A stretch of DNA of 64,000 bases from Chamaelirium japonicum (GCA_947650365.1 OX393550.1:113593532-113657531); one strand, 5' to 3'; counted from the first letter of the stretch, positions 43,801 to 55,354 are shown. Numbers and translations are program-made. Notes: generated from the letters alone by a model not told the origin.

Positions 43801-46800
43801 CTGATTGTGCCAAGTAGTATCTCCTCTGAGATGCGTGAGATTCTTCAGTCTCACGGCACTCTTCACCAGCAGTCCTGTCCCCACACCCATGAGCAGAAAG
43901 GCGTTGCCGAACGCAAGCATCGTCATGTCCTTGAGACTGCACGAGCCTTGCTTCTCTCTGCGTCTGTTCCTCACTCCTACTGGGCTGAAGCTGTCATGAC
44001 GGCTATCCATCTCATCAATATCACTCCGTCGTCTGCTCTGTCCGGTGCCACCCCATATGAGCGCCTCCACTCCAGCCCACCTGACTACTCTCTTCTTCGA
44101 ATATTTGGCTGCACGTGCTTCGTTCTTCTTCCTCCCCATGAGCGCACCAAACTCTCTGCGAGGTCTGTTAGGTGTGTTCACTTGGGACTCAGTCGGGAGC
44201 ACAAGGGGTATCGGTGTTACGATCCCTTGGCTCGCCGGATCCGTGTCTCCCGTCACGTTTCCTTTGTTGAGGATGTCCCGTACTTTTCCCCTGAGTCTCG
44301 GGATCTTTCCTTGCCTCCTGCGTCACCCTCCTCGCCTTCATCACATCTCCACATCCCTGTTCTACCCCCGTTTTCTATTGTCCCATCCACGCCTACTCCA
44401 CCTCCATCTTCCCCGCCACCTCTACCACTACCATCACTACCGCCACCACCTCCTTCGTCTTCCTCGACACCTCCACCACCACCTGTTACTCGTGTCTATG
44501 TTCGTCGGTCTGCAGCTCCTCCTCCAGAGTTGGTTCACACTGGTACTCCCTCGCCTGATGCTGCTGCCCCCTCTTCCCCGGTCGTGGATCCTGCTCCTGT
44601 TCGGCGCTACCCAGCGCGCAAACATCACCCTCCTGACAGATATGACTACTCTCCTGACAGGTTTGGCTACTCTGCCTTTCCCTCTGACTCTCCTGACTCC
44701 TCTGACTACTCTGTCATTGCCTTCTATTCGCCATTTTATCAAACTTTTCTTACTGCTATACACACCCACCGGGAGCCCCAATCGTACCGTGAGACAGCTT
44801 TACATCCAGAGTGGCGGCAAGCCATGTCAGTTAAGCTTGAGGCTTTTCAGCGGACCCAGACATGAGACTTGGTGCCTTGTCCCTCAAGTGTGGTGCCTGT
44901 TAGCTGCAAGTGGATATTCAAGGTCAACACTCGACCTGACGGATCCATTGAGCGGCACAAGGCTCGCCTCGTTGCCCGTGGCTTCTCCCAGGAGTATGGG
45001 ATTGATTACGAGACATTTGCTCCAGTTGCTCGGATGACTACTGTGCACACCCTCTTAGCTGTGGCAGCTGCTCGAGGGTGGCCTCTCCATCAGATGGATG
45101 TCACCAATGCGTTTCTCCACGGTGACCTCTCCGAGGAAGTCTACATGGCTCCTCCTTCGGGCGTTTCAGTTCCTCCAGGGCACGTGTGTCGTTTGCGCCG
45201 AGTCATCTATAGGCTCAAGCAGGCCCCTCGTGCCCGGTTTGAGCGATTCCGCAGTGCAGTCCTAGCCGCCGGGTTTGTTGAGCGTCACTCCGACTATGCC
45301 CTGTTCATGCGCTCCTCCAGTCAGGGTATTGCAGTTCTTCTCTATGTGGATGATATGATCATCACTGGGGATGACAGTGCCACCATAGCATCCCTTCAGC
45401 GTCACCTCCAAAGTCAGTTTGAGATGAAAGATCTGGGCTCTCTTCGCTACTTTTTGGGCCTCGAGATTGCCCGGTCAGCTCGTGATCTGTTGGTCTCCCA
45501 GCAAAAGTACATCTCCGACATCTTTGCTGATGCTGCTCTTACTGACTCTCGCACTGCTGATACACCTATGGAGCTCAATTTGAAGCTTCTAGCTACAGAT
45601 GGTGAGCCGCTCCAGGATGTCTCCCGCTACCAGAGGCTGGTTGGGATGCTCGTCTATCTCATTATGACCCGACCAGACATTGCCCATGTTGTTGGCATTG
45701 TCAGTCAGTTTGTTCAGGCTCCACGTTCAGTTCACTATGCAGCTATCCTTCGGATTATCCGCTATCTCCGAGGCACCGTCACCCGTTCACTACTGTTTTC
45801 CTCCATCTCTCCGTTGGTGCTGCGTGCCTACTCCGATGCAGATTGGGCAGGAGATGTAGTCACTCGCCGCTCTACTACAGGATATTGTGTGTTTCTGGGT
45901 GATTCGCTTATTTCGTGGCGCAACAAGAAACAGGAGTCTGTTGCTCGTTCCAGCACCGAAACCGAATACAGGGCTATGGCTTCCACCACCGCTGAGATTG
46001 TCTGGCTTCACCGCCTTCTTCTCGACTTGGGAGTTGTGATATCCGGGCCTACGCCTCTCTTCTGTGACAACCGGAGTGCTATTCAGATTGCTAGCAATCC
46101 GGTCTTCCACGAGCGAACAAAACATATTGAGGTTGATTGTCATTATGTTCGTCAGGAGTTTCTCAACCATACCATCTCCTTGCCATTCATTTCATCATCG
46201 GAGCAGACTGCTGATTTTCTGACGAAGCCCCTTACGATTGCTCGCTTCCGGCACTTTATCGGCAAACTCTCGGTTCATGATCCACCGTGAGTTTGAGGGG
46301 GAGTGTTAATGTATAGAGATGGGTCGGGTTACATGTACAGTCGGGTCGGGTTATTTGGTCATACATGTACATATATATTGGGCTTGAGTCCCTCAATAGA
46401 GAGCATTCTATTCCTCTCCAAACCCTAGCCGTCATCTCCTAACATACATAAATCCCAGGTTCCTAAGATTCATTATGTAACAAATCAAGCATATATGGAA
46501 ACCCTAAAAATTTTACACAACCATTTGGAAGAATAAAAACACCAGAGAGGATAAATCAAATGTATATGGAAAGATAATTCAAAGAGAATGAAAATACCCA
46601 TATTCAAACAAATTAACTGTATTAAAACCAAAAAAAATATGATACAAACTCTAAATTAGAACCTATTGATAGATAGATAAGAAGAAAGACAAAGGAAACA
46701 ACATTTAAGGATATAGATCATAAGTACATAGGGAAAGAAGAAAAAAAGAGAAAAAAAAAAAGTTTTAATACATGTCACCTGCCTAGGCGACCAGGCCCAA

Positions 46801-49800
46801 AATCACCTAGGTAACACCTTGACAACAATATTCTCGAGAAGGTGACTCTCTTGTAAGTTCGTCCACTTGTCCTCATTACTCTTTCATATGGGCCTCATCA
46901 GGTGTAATCTTACTTGGAAAGGAGATTAGGAATCTTTGCATACTCAATAGGCCTTGGATTAAGATATAAGCTGAACTATGTATGATTGAGACGAAGATTA
47001 CGTGCCTCACTTTCAAGGTGTATTGGTTAAGAACTCACGGATTTGGGTATGTGGTACTAAGTGGGCTTGTATAGTTCATGTTGGGTTTTTAAAGAAGGAT
47101 CTACAAGGACAAGATTCATAGGATAGATTGATCATATCTTCCATTGTAACAGCAAGAGGTGGAAGTTCATGATAGTGTTTTAATGAAACTGCCACGAAGC
47201 ATTCAGAGGAAACCAACTCAAGTTCATGATAGTTTGTTGTTACAGCTGCTGCTGCTCTGGTATTAAAGAAAGAAAAATGAAGTAAAAGAAAGACCAAGAG
47301 AGGAGAAGGATAAGGAAGGAATATAAACTTTTGGACAAGGAATAAAGAAAATGTCTAGTGTGATTGTCACATTCATTACATAGAAGATTATCTTCCATAC
47401 TAATCTCATGTTGTGTTAGGTTGATTATTCTTTGTGATCCTTGCTAAGCTGGAAGAGTATATCTTCTATAAGTGTGAATAGTAACAGGCTTGTACCCAAC
47501 TGTTAGCACAGTTGGTGTTACGTTGCACTTTTTGGGGCAGAATTAGATTTACAGAAAAAAAAAAAAAAACAGGAACATGGTTGATCAAGTTTGCTCAATA
47601 TTAAATCAGAACCTGGGAAGTGTCGAGGAAAGAAGAGTCGCACGACAATTGCAATGAAGGTAATCCATTTACCGACTTCCCCTCTGCAGAATTTTAAAAT
47701 GTCATAGTGCATAATGTAGTAATAGACTAATAGTCATTGGGACAGAGGGAAAGGGAATTCTAAAAGACTATAGAGTGTGGATTCTCACCTCAATAAGGAG
47801 AACAGTATCGAGGGCAGACTCAAGAATATGTAAGGAATTAAAAGTGCAGTTAATATTTTGGTCCTCCAGTTTGTCCGATCCAAGACCAACAAATATCTGC
47901 AAGTCACGCACCAACATAGAAGAGGCAAAGAATTGTTATTAAGTACAAATGTTGAATCAAGGGCCTAGATTGTGGGATAAACTGTACTGAACTCCAAATA
48001 AATTTCTGAGCACACAAATAGAATCACAACGCAAAAGGTTTCCATGCCAACAACTTTTCAAGCAGATTAAGTTACTGAATATACGGGTAGGGGTCCAGGC
48101 AAAACCCCCCTCCACGAAGTGAGGATTTCTCCAAAAAAAAGAAGGTTCAGTCATGAAATAGGCCACTCAAGCCTCTTTTACTTTGTGCTACGTGTGATAA
48201 GAATGTCAAGGAATAATATATAAGGTGTTATGCAAATAATATTGTGCATAGTGCAATGCTAGATATTTATAACGAGAAAAACAAACAAGCCACAAATTTC
48301 CCCCATCATGATATGATAACAATATGTACGATCCAAGATCTGCTATCTGTGGGTATTTACGTCAATCAATGGGAAACCGACACGTGCCCACGAGAAGTCG
48401 AGTACTCAAGTCCATCGAGTACTTGAACTAGTGAAGGGGCATGTGGGCCCCAGTGGCGGAGCCAGGATTTTTCCACGGGGGGGTGGGGGGGGGGCACACA
48501 ACAATTCAACATATGGATATATTTCATAAATTTAAACTTTTTAATAGTAGAAATCCAAAACCTTCATTTTTCATGGACAACAACAAAAAAAAAAAAACTT
48601 TTGAACATATAAAAATTTCAAGTACATGGAATAAGATTGGAAAATAAACTTTTAATTTTAAAAAGATAGGCGATAGCCAAGAGTCATAATCATCGAGACA
48701 AATGAACAGAATTTGAAAAAAAAAAATTTAAAAATAAGGAATTCTAAACAAGTCTAAAGAAAAAGCACATAAATCAATGGCAAGAACACAAATAGTAACG
48801 AAAGAAATCAAAATGTAGATGTATAAATTAAAAATTCGAGCAATTCTACTATTCTAGCAAGTAGCAATCGGAAAGGAGGTAAGGATGGAGATTGGACCTC
48901 GGCAGGTATCGACGTGTCGTTGAAGCCTTGAAGGCAGGTGGTCACATAGTGGGATTGGGAATCTGGGATCCTCCGTAGGAGGAGAAGAGGAAGATCCGAA
49001 GAGGGGCCCACCGCCCACCGACCACGGAACGCACCAACACTTTGACGGCGGCGCTAAGGATGGGGGGAGCACTCAGCACGTAACAGGAAGGAAAAAAAAA
49101 AGGGTTTTTTGATCGATCACATGCACTAACGCACGGCTCCGGCTCGGTGGCTCAGTTTTTGTTTGCACGGGCCTTGCGGTCAAACGGGTCACGACTCACG
49201 CACGAATCACGTTCAATCGACCGACGATCGCACGGCCACGGCTGCATGTCCACTCGCGATCAGACCGGTCAGGCGAGGGCTCGCCGCTCGCGGTTACATG
49301 GATCCAGCAGGCTACACAACGAATTGGTGGGGGGGCACATGGTTATTTCTAGTTTTTGGGGGGGTTCAATTTGTAAGCCAATAATACTTTTAGCAAACTT
49401 TTGGGGGGTCACCTGCCCCCACTTGCCCCCCCCTAAATCCGCCCCTGCATGTGGCAACGAGTAGTCAAACTAGTGAAGAGGCATGTGGCAACGAGTAGTC
49501 GGGTACTCAAACCCGAGTGGTCGAGTACTCAAACAAGCAAAGGGGCACGCGACACCAAGTAATCTGGTACTCGAGTATGAGCGGGTGATTGTTCGAGGGT
49601 GCCAGTCGGAGAGCCAACAATTCGAAGTGGCATGAGGCTCAAGTAGTAGGGCTTGAGAAGAAGATGGTACTTGTCCCGAGGCCACAACACTCGAGATGCA
49701 GCCTGGGGTCATGGGGAAACCCTCAAAGCCCTAAACCTAAGGTAAGAGTCTATACTCGGGCAACCACGATTATAGTTGGTAGTTGTTACTTATTGTTATT

Positions 49801-52800
49801 GACCGACTAATATCATATATTTGTTGACATTTATACTAGTTCATATATCATATCTGTTTTTTTTTTGGAGGGGGGAGGGGGAGAGGGGGTTAGAATAATT
49901 TTTTACTGACTAGTCCTAATCGGTTCTTGACCGACTACCGACTTTGACTGTATAGTTCACTATAGTTTGACTCCTTGTCTCATGAATGTCACTTTCAGAA
50001 TATTTTAGTTGCTTAAATGTAGACTAAAAAGTTGACTCAAAAGTTCCAAACTTACCGATTTTTTCAAATTTCACCATCGCCGATTAAATCCTGAACCCGA
50101 TTCCCCCTCCCCCCCTGCTTTTCCCTTATTGTTGAACCTGAACTTGGTGACTATTGAGAACGTGAAATCCCGAGTCACCAAGTCCTAAGCAAGTTGATTT
50201 AAATCACAGGCCACCACTTGGGCCCTCAACAATTGGTGACTCGGGGATTTAAAATCGGATGCCTCAGGGATTTGGTGACACAAAATTTGGTAAACATGCG
50301 ATTTAAAGTCGGTAAGTTGGTGACTCGAGATTTAAGCAAGTTATAAATCCCCAAGTCATCAAACTCCCTGGCCACCAATTGGACCCACGTCGAACCTAAA
50401 CCCGAACTTGGTGACTATGCCTCTAGTAACACCACCACTACCTCCCTCCACCACAGCTGCTCCTCCTCTTTTCCTCGAGCCTTTACCACTTGAGACCACT
50501 GTTTCTCCTCTTGTCTTCTCTCCTCTTTCCTTCTCTGTATCATATGCCACATGTCTCTCCGTTTCCTTAGGTATATTCTAGTCATCCCACTATTGTCCAG
50601 ACATCTACCTCACCTCTTCATGAGGGTGCCTCCCCTGGTACTTTGCTTGCTCTGACTGGCTTGCCTCTAGATGACATGGATCCTCACTTTCCTCCTTGCT
50701 ACCCCCAGCGCGAGCATCATCCACCTGACCATTTCAGTTACTCTCCTGATCGCTTTGGCTTTGCTGCAGTCACCACTAACTCTCCCCAGTTCTACGCCTA
50801 CCTCACTACCCTTCACACTGACCAAGAACCCCGATTCTGCCACGAGGCACTTCAATCCCCTCATTAGTGGCAAGTTATGACCGAGAAGTTTCAGGCCTTT
50901 GAGTAGACTGAGACGTGTGATGTCGTTCCCCTACCGGTAGATATTGAGTTTATTAACTGCAAGTGGACCTTCAAGGTCAAGCATTGACTTGATGGTTCCA
51001 ATGAGCGGCACAAGACCCATATTGTTAGGGACTTCACTCGGGGGTACAAGATATGATATAAAAATAGCGACTAGTCGTCGACTAATTCCTAGGTGGCATT
51101 TTGCCGACCGACTAATCCAAATTCTTTCATAGCTGGACAGAAACCCCAATTAGGCTCCGACTAGACTCGACTAGCGACTAGTCGGGATTTTTTTTTGCAA
51201 GGTACACTTTCAGTCTTGAGTCTCTACAAGTAATTTTTTTTTACAAAGAGTCTCTACAAGCAATTTTATTTGGATTTTTTTTCATTGTCTAGAAGTTTTG
51301 AATCGCAACTATGCCTCTTCCCTATAATCATCTGTTAAGGACCTGAGAATCGAAGATAAAAACATAGATACATAATTATTGTTTATTTGTTAATAACCAT
51401 ATAACCAATGTTTAAAAAGGCGTTCGAGGCTTACGCCTCGAGGCCCGCCTCGAGGTGAGGCGGTCCTGTGCTGCCTCGAGGCGCACGCCTCAGCAGCCGC
51501 ATATAAAAAGCTTACGCCTTTGCATCAACAGTCTTACACCTTCGTCTGAGGCGCGCCTCAAGGCGTACGCCTCTTGCACTAGGCGTAAAACATAGGGCAG
51601 GGAGGGGTTAAAACCATTGTTTGGTGTGGAAGGGCACTAAGGGTTTTATGTGTAAATCGTCCCCATGGATCCTTTTTTCACCCATTGAAATCTCATAAAC
51701 CCTTTTAGATCTCTTTAGGTTTTGAAACCCCCTCGTCTCCAAAAACCCAAAATCAAGATCTAGTGTTCATTTATTTCCGATTTTGCTTCCGAAGTTGTAT
51801 TATTCTTCTTTGTGGATTGTCTACCAACTACAAGTGAGACTGTGAGAGATAAAGATTTGTTTCATGTTTAGAGGGATGGATCATGATCTTGTATCTTCTA
51901 CTAGATTTTTTTATGTTTTTTTCTTTGTATTTTACCATTCTCATGTATTTGTTTTTTTTTAATCTTGACAATGTTAGTTTTATATTCGTATTTTATTGTT
52001 TGTTATTACTTGTTAGTTGCTACTTTAATTATTATCTTGAATATTAAAGAATTAAGCATGTTTGAGCAATTTGACTTTCTATTTTGTTGTTAGATTGCTC
52101 GATGGAGTCCTCAATCGTGTCATATAAGATATTTTCTAACACATTGTGATTTATTATACATATTTAGTTTAATTATTATTACACATTCAATAATAGTATT
52201 TATTATGATTTTTTTTCTTTTTTAACTTTTTTTTTTACCAAAACGCCTTGAAAAAATTCGAGGCTTACGCCTCGCCTCTCCATAGGAAAAACGCCTCGGT
52301 ACGCCTTTCGCCTTTTTAAACATTGCATATAACCGTATAATAAAAATTGGGGTTGTTCACAAATTAAATATCAACAAACAAATATTGTGATGAATTCTTA
52401 ATTCTGAGTCTTCTGACATGAGCATGAAGCCAATATAACTATGTTATGTTAATTATGTATTTATACTCAGGCTGTGAAGTGTGAAGGCATGCATTGTTAT
52501 TGACCCACTAATATCATATATTTATTGACAGCTATGGTTCTTATATCATATATATTTAGGGAGGAGGGGGAGGGATTAGAATAAGCTTTGGCCGACTAGT
52601 CCCGAATAAGTTCCGACTAGTCCTAGTCCGCCCTTGGCCGACTAGAGGCCGACTAACAACTTTGACTTGCATAGAGTACAAGATCGACTACAACGAGACT
52701 TCTGCTTTCGTTTCACAGATGATCGGCTATGGTTCGGATGCTCCTGGCAGTCGTTGCTCGGCTTTGGCTCCTCCTTAAGATAGACATGAAGAATGCATTT

Positions 52801-55247
52801 CTTCATGGTGATCTCTCCGAAGTTATTTACATGCAGGCTATGCAGCCTCATCCGGGTTTCAGAACTCCTCGGAATGTCTGCCGCCTTAGCCGAGATATCT
52901 ACTAGCTCAAATATGCCTCTCGAGCCAGGTTTGAGCACTTCGTCGAGCAGTTATAGATACCGATTTCGTCCAGAGCTCTTAGGATCACTCTTTATTTGTG
53001 CGGTCCTCACCAGCAAGTCGGGCTATTCTTATCCCCTATGTGGATGATATGATTCTTACAGGAGACAACTCGGGTGTTATAGTCTCGCTTCAATAGCATC
53101 TCCAGAGCAATTTCAAATGAAGGTCTTGGCCCTTTACGTTACTTTCTTGGCCTTGAGATGCTCAAGATAAACGAAGGATTCTACTCTCACAACAGAAAAA
53201 TATCACCGACATTCTCAATTGAGCTGCTCTTTCTGATGCTCGTACCGCTGACACTACACTCGAGCTTCATATGAAGCTCTGACCTACATACAATGAGACT
53301 CTTCCGGATCTGACTCGGTACAAAAAGATTATTGATCAGCTGGTCTACCTCTACATCACCAAGTTCGATATTGCTCACAGTTAGTATTGTTAGTCAGTTT
53401 ATTGAGCGTTATATTTACTACGGTGCCCTCTTGCGGATTCTTCGATATCTTTGAGACACCGTCACTCGATCACCCTTTTTGTTCTCGACTTTGTTTCTAG
53501 TCCTGTGTCTACTCTGATGCTGATTGGGCTGGAGATTCGACAACTCACCGCTCAACAACTAGCTACTGCATATTTCTTGGAGATTTTATCATCTCATGAC
53601 GTAGCAGGAAGAAAATGATATTTCTCTTTCGAACACTAAGACAGAGTTCAGGACCTTGACCACTATCACCAAAGAGATCATTCACCTGTGATGTCTCCTT
53701 GAGGATCTAGGAGTTGAGATTTCTGGACCTACAACTCTTCATTGCGATAATCAGAGTGTTATACAGATTATTAGTAACCTGATTTTTTATGAGAGGACGA
53801 AACATATTGGGCTCGACTGCTACTTCTCCCGAGAGTGGTATGAAGTCGGGAATATCTTTCTCCTTTATGTTTCCTCTGCATAGCAAATCATTGACTTCTT
53901 TACGAAGTCACGCCCTACTCCTCAGTTCCGGTTTCTTGTTAGCAAACTCTTAGTGTTGGATCCATTGTGAGTTTGAGGGGATATTAGTTTTATATATATA
54001 CTAGTGCACATATTATTTGTATATCAGGACACTATATATTGCCCTATCAGCCCTAATGAGAGGCAATTTTCTTCTCCCCAAAATCCTAGCCCTCTCTCTC
54101 TCTCTCTCTATCTCCCTCTCTCTCTCTCTCACTTAGGGCTATTGGTAACAACCATTTGTGTTTTCACGATTCATCGGAAAAAAGGGGGGTACTTAGTGAA
54201 AAGCCATTTTTAGGATATACTTTAAGCTCTAGTCCTGAAAATGTGTTGGTTTGAGCTCAAACCCATCCCGAAAAGACACTTTAACACTAAGCCCTTGTTG
54301 ACTTTTTGAATCCTGATCAAATGACAAGAAAGCCGCTTTCTATAGCAACCAAATAGATACTCTAACAAATTCTGAAGTATTAATTCGGGCATAGTATCAA
54401 TTCGGCTGCTACAGTGAACTGTAGCAATTTCACTGTAGCAACCGAATTGATACTATGTTGTCCCAAATTGATACTCCAGAGGGATTTTGGAGGATCAATT
54501 CGGGTTGCTACAGCGAAATCACTGTAGCAAACCGAATTGATACTCTATTGCCCCGAATTGAATACTCCGGAATAGCTACTGCTACAGCTAAGCACTGTAG
54601 CAGCTACAGTATTTTGGGTTATTGGGGATTTCACTGTACAACGGGTGTTTAAAAAAATACTATACAACGGCTTCTTATCACTGTACAGCTGCTATAAGGG
54701 CAAAATGGTCATTTAAAACAAAAGGGACCGAGGGAGGGACTTAATGCTAAACGAAAAAGATTCAAGGGTTTATTGTACTACAGAAGTGGTTAGAAATAGA
54801 ACGGTCTTAGGCTAAAACCCAAAAGAGAAGCATGGCCCCAATCGTAATTAGAGGAATTTCAGTGAGATTTCTCGAACAACTATTATTTTCAGGACTCTGA
54901 AAAGCGTGATTTTGATTGGACCAAAAAGAAAAACAATTAAACCAACAAACATTTCTTTGGTTTTGAAGAGGGTTTCAACACAATTGTGACTGGATAAAAG
55001 ATCGCAGGGCCGATAGATCTAAAGAAAGGAAAGGGGGAAACCCATCAGGTGGGGGGGGGGGGACTCACATTGCCGCAACGGAAGCAAGGAATTTAAGGAA
55101 GGTGGTGCCGAATCCGAGGCCGCTCCCCAGATAGAAGGCGTGGTCGGCGAGCTTCGTCGCCGCGATCCCGAGCTCCCTCAGATCCGACTCGATCAGCTCG
55201 CTGTTCATCTGATCCCACTTCATCGCCATGTACCCCATCTTCCCCAT
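39698..55247 (-). CDS. COR413-PM: Cold-regulated 413 plasma-membrane protein, four exons
   Basis: Exons 55247-55069, 47896-47789, 47683-47613 and 39951-39698 join in phase to 203 codons plus TGA/TAA-type stop at 39698-39700, the usual length for the WCOR413 family (PF05562). Diagnostic stretches are ELGIAATKLADHA (residues 26-38), GFGTTFLKFLASVAA (45-59), DRTNWRT (66-72), RGEVGKW (96-102), RLFFPRHFPDWLEMPG (111-126), LLQEHIRASGGFRNSFTKTH (160-179) and LLLVYPVW (189-196). Five to six hydrophobic helices: about 46-65, 74-95, 102-114, 126-140, 147-163, 184-203. The family is a multispanning membrane protein induced by cold, drought and ABA and linked to freezing tolerance; its biochemical role is not established. 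All splice sites are GT/AG. No stop or frameshift. Introns 1 and 3 exceed 7 kb and are filled with transposons. Confidence 0.95.
40788..40844. repeat. (GA)n microsatellite
   Basis: About 28 GA units within COR413 intron 3. Confidence 0.95.
41194..41334 (+). mobile_element. 5' LTR of the intronic copia
   Basis: 141 bp, tgttaat...cctaaca. Very short for a copia LTR. A tacatatatatt TATA-like segment lies at its centre. Confidence 0.95.
41335..41870 (+). other. Leader of the intronic copia with C-rich array
   Basis: The primer site is followed by about 450 bp of ccccctcc/cgcccgacagcc units on the plus strand, a degenerate minisatellite. Gly/Arg-rich minus frames here are artefacts. Confidence 0.8.
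41875..46290 (+). pseudogene. Intronic copia gag-pol, nearly intact
   Basis: Gag from ATG 41875: WEYLRDRFLPRG and a CCHC knuckle CHYCNEPGHMKREC near 42670. A frameshift near 42840 leads to protease DSGASCHLN (43035). Integrase: WHRRLGHISSDRL (43429), CTGCRLAKHLALPF, HSDIWGP, FIDDYSRCTW, then a nonsense codon and frameshift at 43815, and HEQKGVAERKHRH (43890). An in-frame TGA lies at 44863-44865. RT: WIFKVNTRPDGS, NAFLHGDL, YVDDMIITGDD (45343). RNase H: AYSDADWAGD, SSTETEYRAM, HERTKHIEVDCHYVR. Stop at 46288-46290. Four or fewer breaks in 4.4 kb, so decay is recent. Confidence 0.95.
46304..46444 (+). mobile_element. 3' LTR of the intronic copia
   Basis: 141 bp, one substitution (gttatttgg against gttgtttgg) from the 5' LTR. 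Confidence 0.95.
46445..47612. other. Rest of COR413 intron 3
   Basis: AT-rich, no coding or element ends recognised apart from a short cctaggcgac/cacctaggt repeat near 46790 and an A17 run near 47557. Confidence 0.6.
47613..47683 (-). other. COR413-PM: COR413 exon 3
   Basis: 71 bp: acceptor ttctgcag, completes the split Arg codon, then GEVGKWITFIAIVVRLFFPR..P and one base before donor GTTCTG. Confidence 0.95.
47789..47896 (-). other. COR413-PM: COR413 exon 2
   Basis: 108 bp: acceptor ttgcag, one base completing an Ile codon, 35 codons (YLLVLDRTNWRTKILTALLI...), two bases, then donor GTGAG. Too short to appear as a simple ORF; found by frame and homology to the family. Confidence 0.95.
48451..49447. 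mobile_element. hAT-like nonautonomous element in COR413 intron 1
   Basis: Starts cagtggcggagccaggattt and ends with the inverse-type aaatccgcccctg, a common plant element end. G-runs lie just inside both ends. A near-perfect 8-bp duplication catgtggg/catgtggc flanks it (48439-48446, 49448-49455), allowing four extra bases at the left. No transposase inside; frames are shadows. Confidence 0.7.
49448..49790. repeat. Short repeats of gagtactcaa/gagtagtc
   Basis: gtggcaacgagtagtc and gagtactcaaac recur between 49448 and 49580, an irregular minisatellite; related copies flank the 48451 element (48390-48440). No gene. Confidence 0.6.
49787..49962. repeat. Dispersed repeat, copy 1
   Basis: ttgttattgacc, actaatatcatatattt, a G-rich run and gactagtcctaatcgg...ccgactttgact match 52494-52672 in order and orientation (about 175 bp). 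Confidence 0.75.
50130..50420. repeat. Cluster of ttggtgactcg motifs
   Basis: cccgaacttggtgactat begins and ends the cluster, and ttggtgac/gtcaccaa occur in both orientations with gatttaa between. Probably a small palindromic element; boundaries not defined. Confidence 0.4.
51406..52325. mobile_element. hAT-type MITE, 920 bp (TSD CATATAAC)
   Basis: Ends caatgtttaaaaaggcg and its inverse cgcctttttaaacattg, with perfect 8-bp duplications catataac at 51398-51405 and 52326-52333. The interior near each end is rich in gaggc/gcctc palindromes. No coding capacity. Confidence 0.95.
52494..52672. repeat. Dispersed repeat, copy 2
   Basis: Partner of 49787-49962; forms the right end of the inserted element at 51047-52672. 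Confidence 0.75.
54394..54543. repeat. Two hairpins built from gctacagtgaa/accgaattgatac
   Basis: 54394-54453 is a 60-bp palindrome with arms of about 25 bp (gtatcaattcgg..tgctacagtgaa). A second, weaker copy lies at 54495-54543. Further gctacag/ctgtagc pairs continue to 54690. Confidence 0.8.
54700..55062. other. Start of COR413 intron 1, nothing else recognised
   Basis: Between the hairpin cluster and exon 1. Contains a G12 run at about 55051-55062 directly next to the donor site. Confidence 0.6.
55069..55247 (-). other. COR413-PM: COR413 exon 1 (coding part)
   Basis: 179 bp: 59 codons plus two bases. ATG at 55247, donor GTGAGT at 55068-55063. Unspliced reading would stop three bases into the intron. 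Confidence 0.95.
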
Positions 55248-55354
55248 TTCGGCGCCTCTTTAGGGTTTCACACCGAACAGAACGAGGACAGCTCGCAGTG
55301 GAGAGCGAGAGAGAGAGAAAGGGAGGGAAAGAGAGAGTGAGAGAGACGGCCAAT

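Larger units (their letters stand above)
41194..46444 (+). mobile_element. Young Ty1/copia element in COR413 intron 3 (TSD TACAT)
   Basis: 141-bp LTRs (41194-41334, 46304-46444) start tgttaatg and end cctaaca, differing at one position by eye. TSD tacat at 41189-41193 and 46445-46449. The primer site tggtatcagagc is at 41335 and a polypurine tract gtttgagggggag precedes the 3' LTR. It is antisense to COR413. The interior has a 500-bp C-rich leader and one gag-pol frame with few breaks. Confidence 0.97.
51047..52672. mobile_element. GACTAGTCG-type element inserted in the old copia
   Basis: The copia RT reading is interrupted between GYKI (51055) and YKIDYNE (52670), where tacaagat is repeated on both sides (51047-51054 and 52676-52683). 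Both ends are rich in gactagtcg and ccgacta motifs. The right 175 bp are a copy of 49787-49962. The superfamily is unclear; the repeated 8 bp would suit hAT. Confidence 0.6.
50568..54140 (+). pseudogene. Old copia remnant in COR413 intron 1, related to the intron 3 copia
   Basis: 50643-51045 corresponds to the integrase-RT linker and RT start of the intronic copia (HHPPDHFSYSPDRFGFA, then NCKWTFKVKH and ERHKTHIVRD). After an insertion, 52673-53970 continues with RT and RNase H traces (PYVDDMILTGDNSG near 53033, QQKNITDIL, DARTADTTLELHMKL) and ends at a polypurine-like gtttgagggg. A decayed 3' LTR follows (about 53977-54140) ending in an aaaatcctagcc segment similar to the intact LTR. Gag and 5' LTR are missing and stops are numerous. 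Confidence 0.8.
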
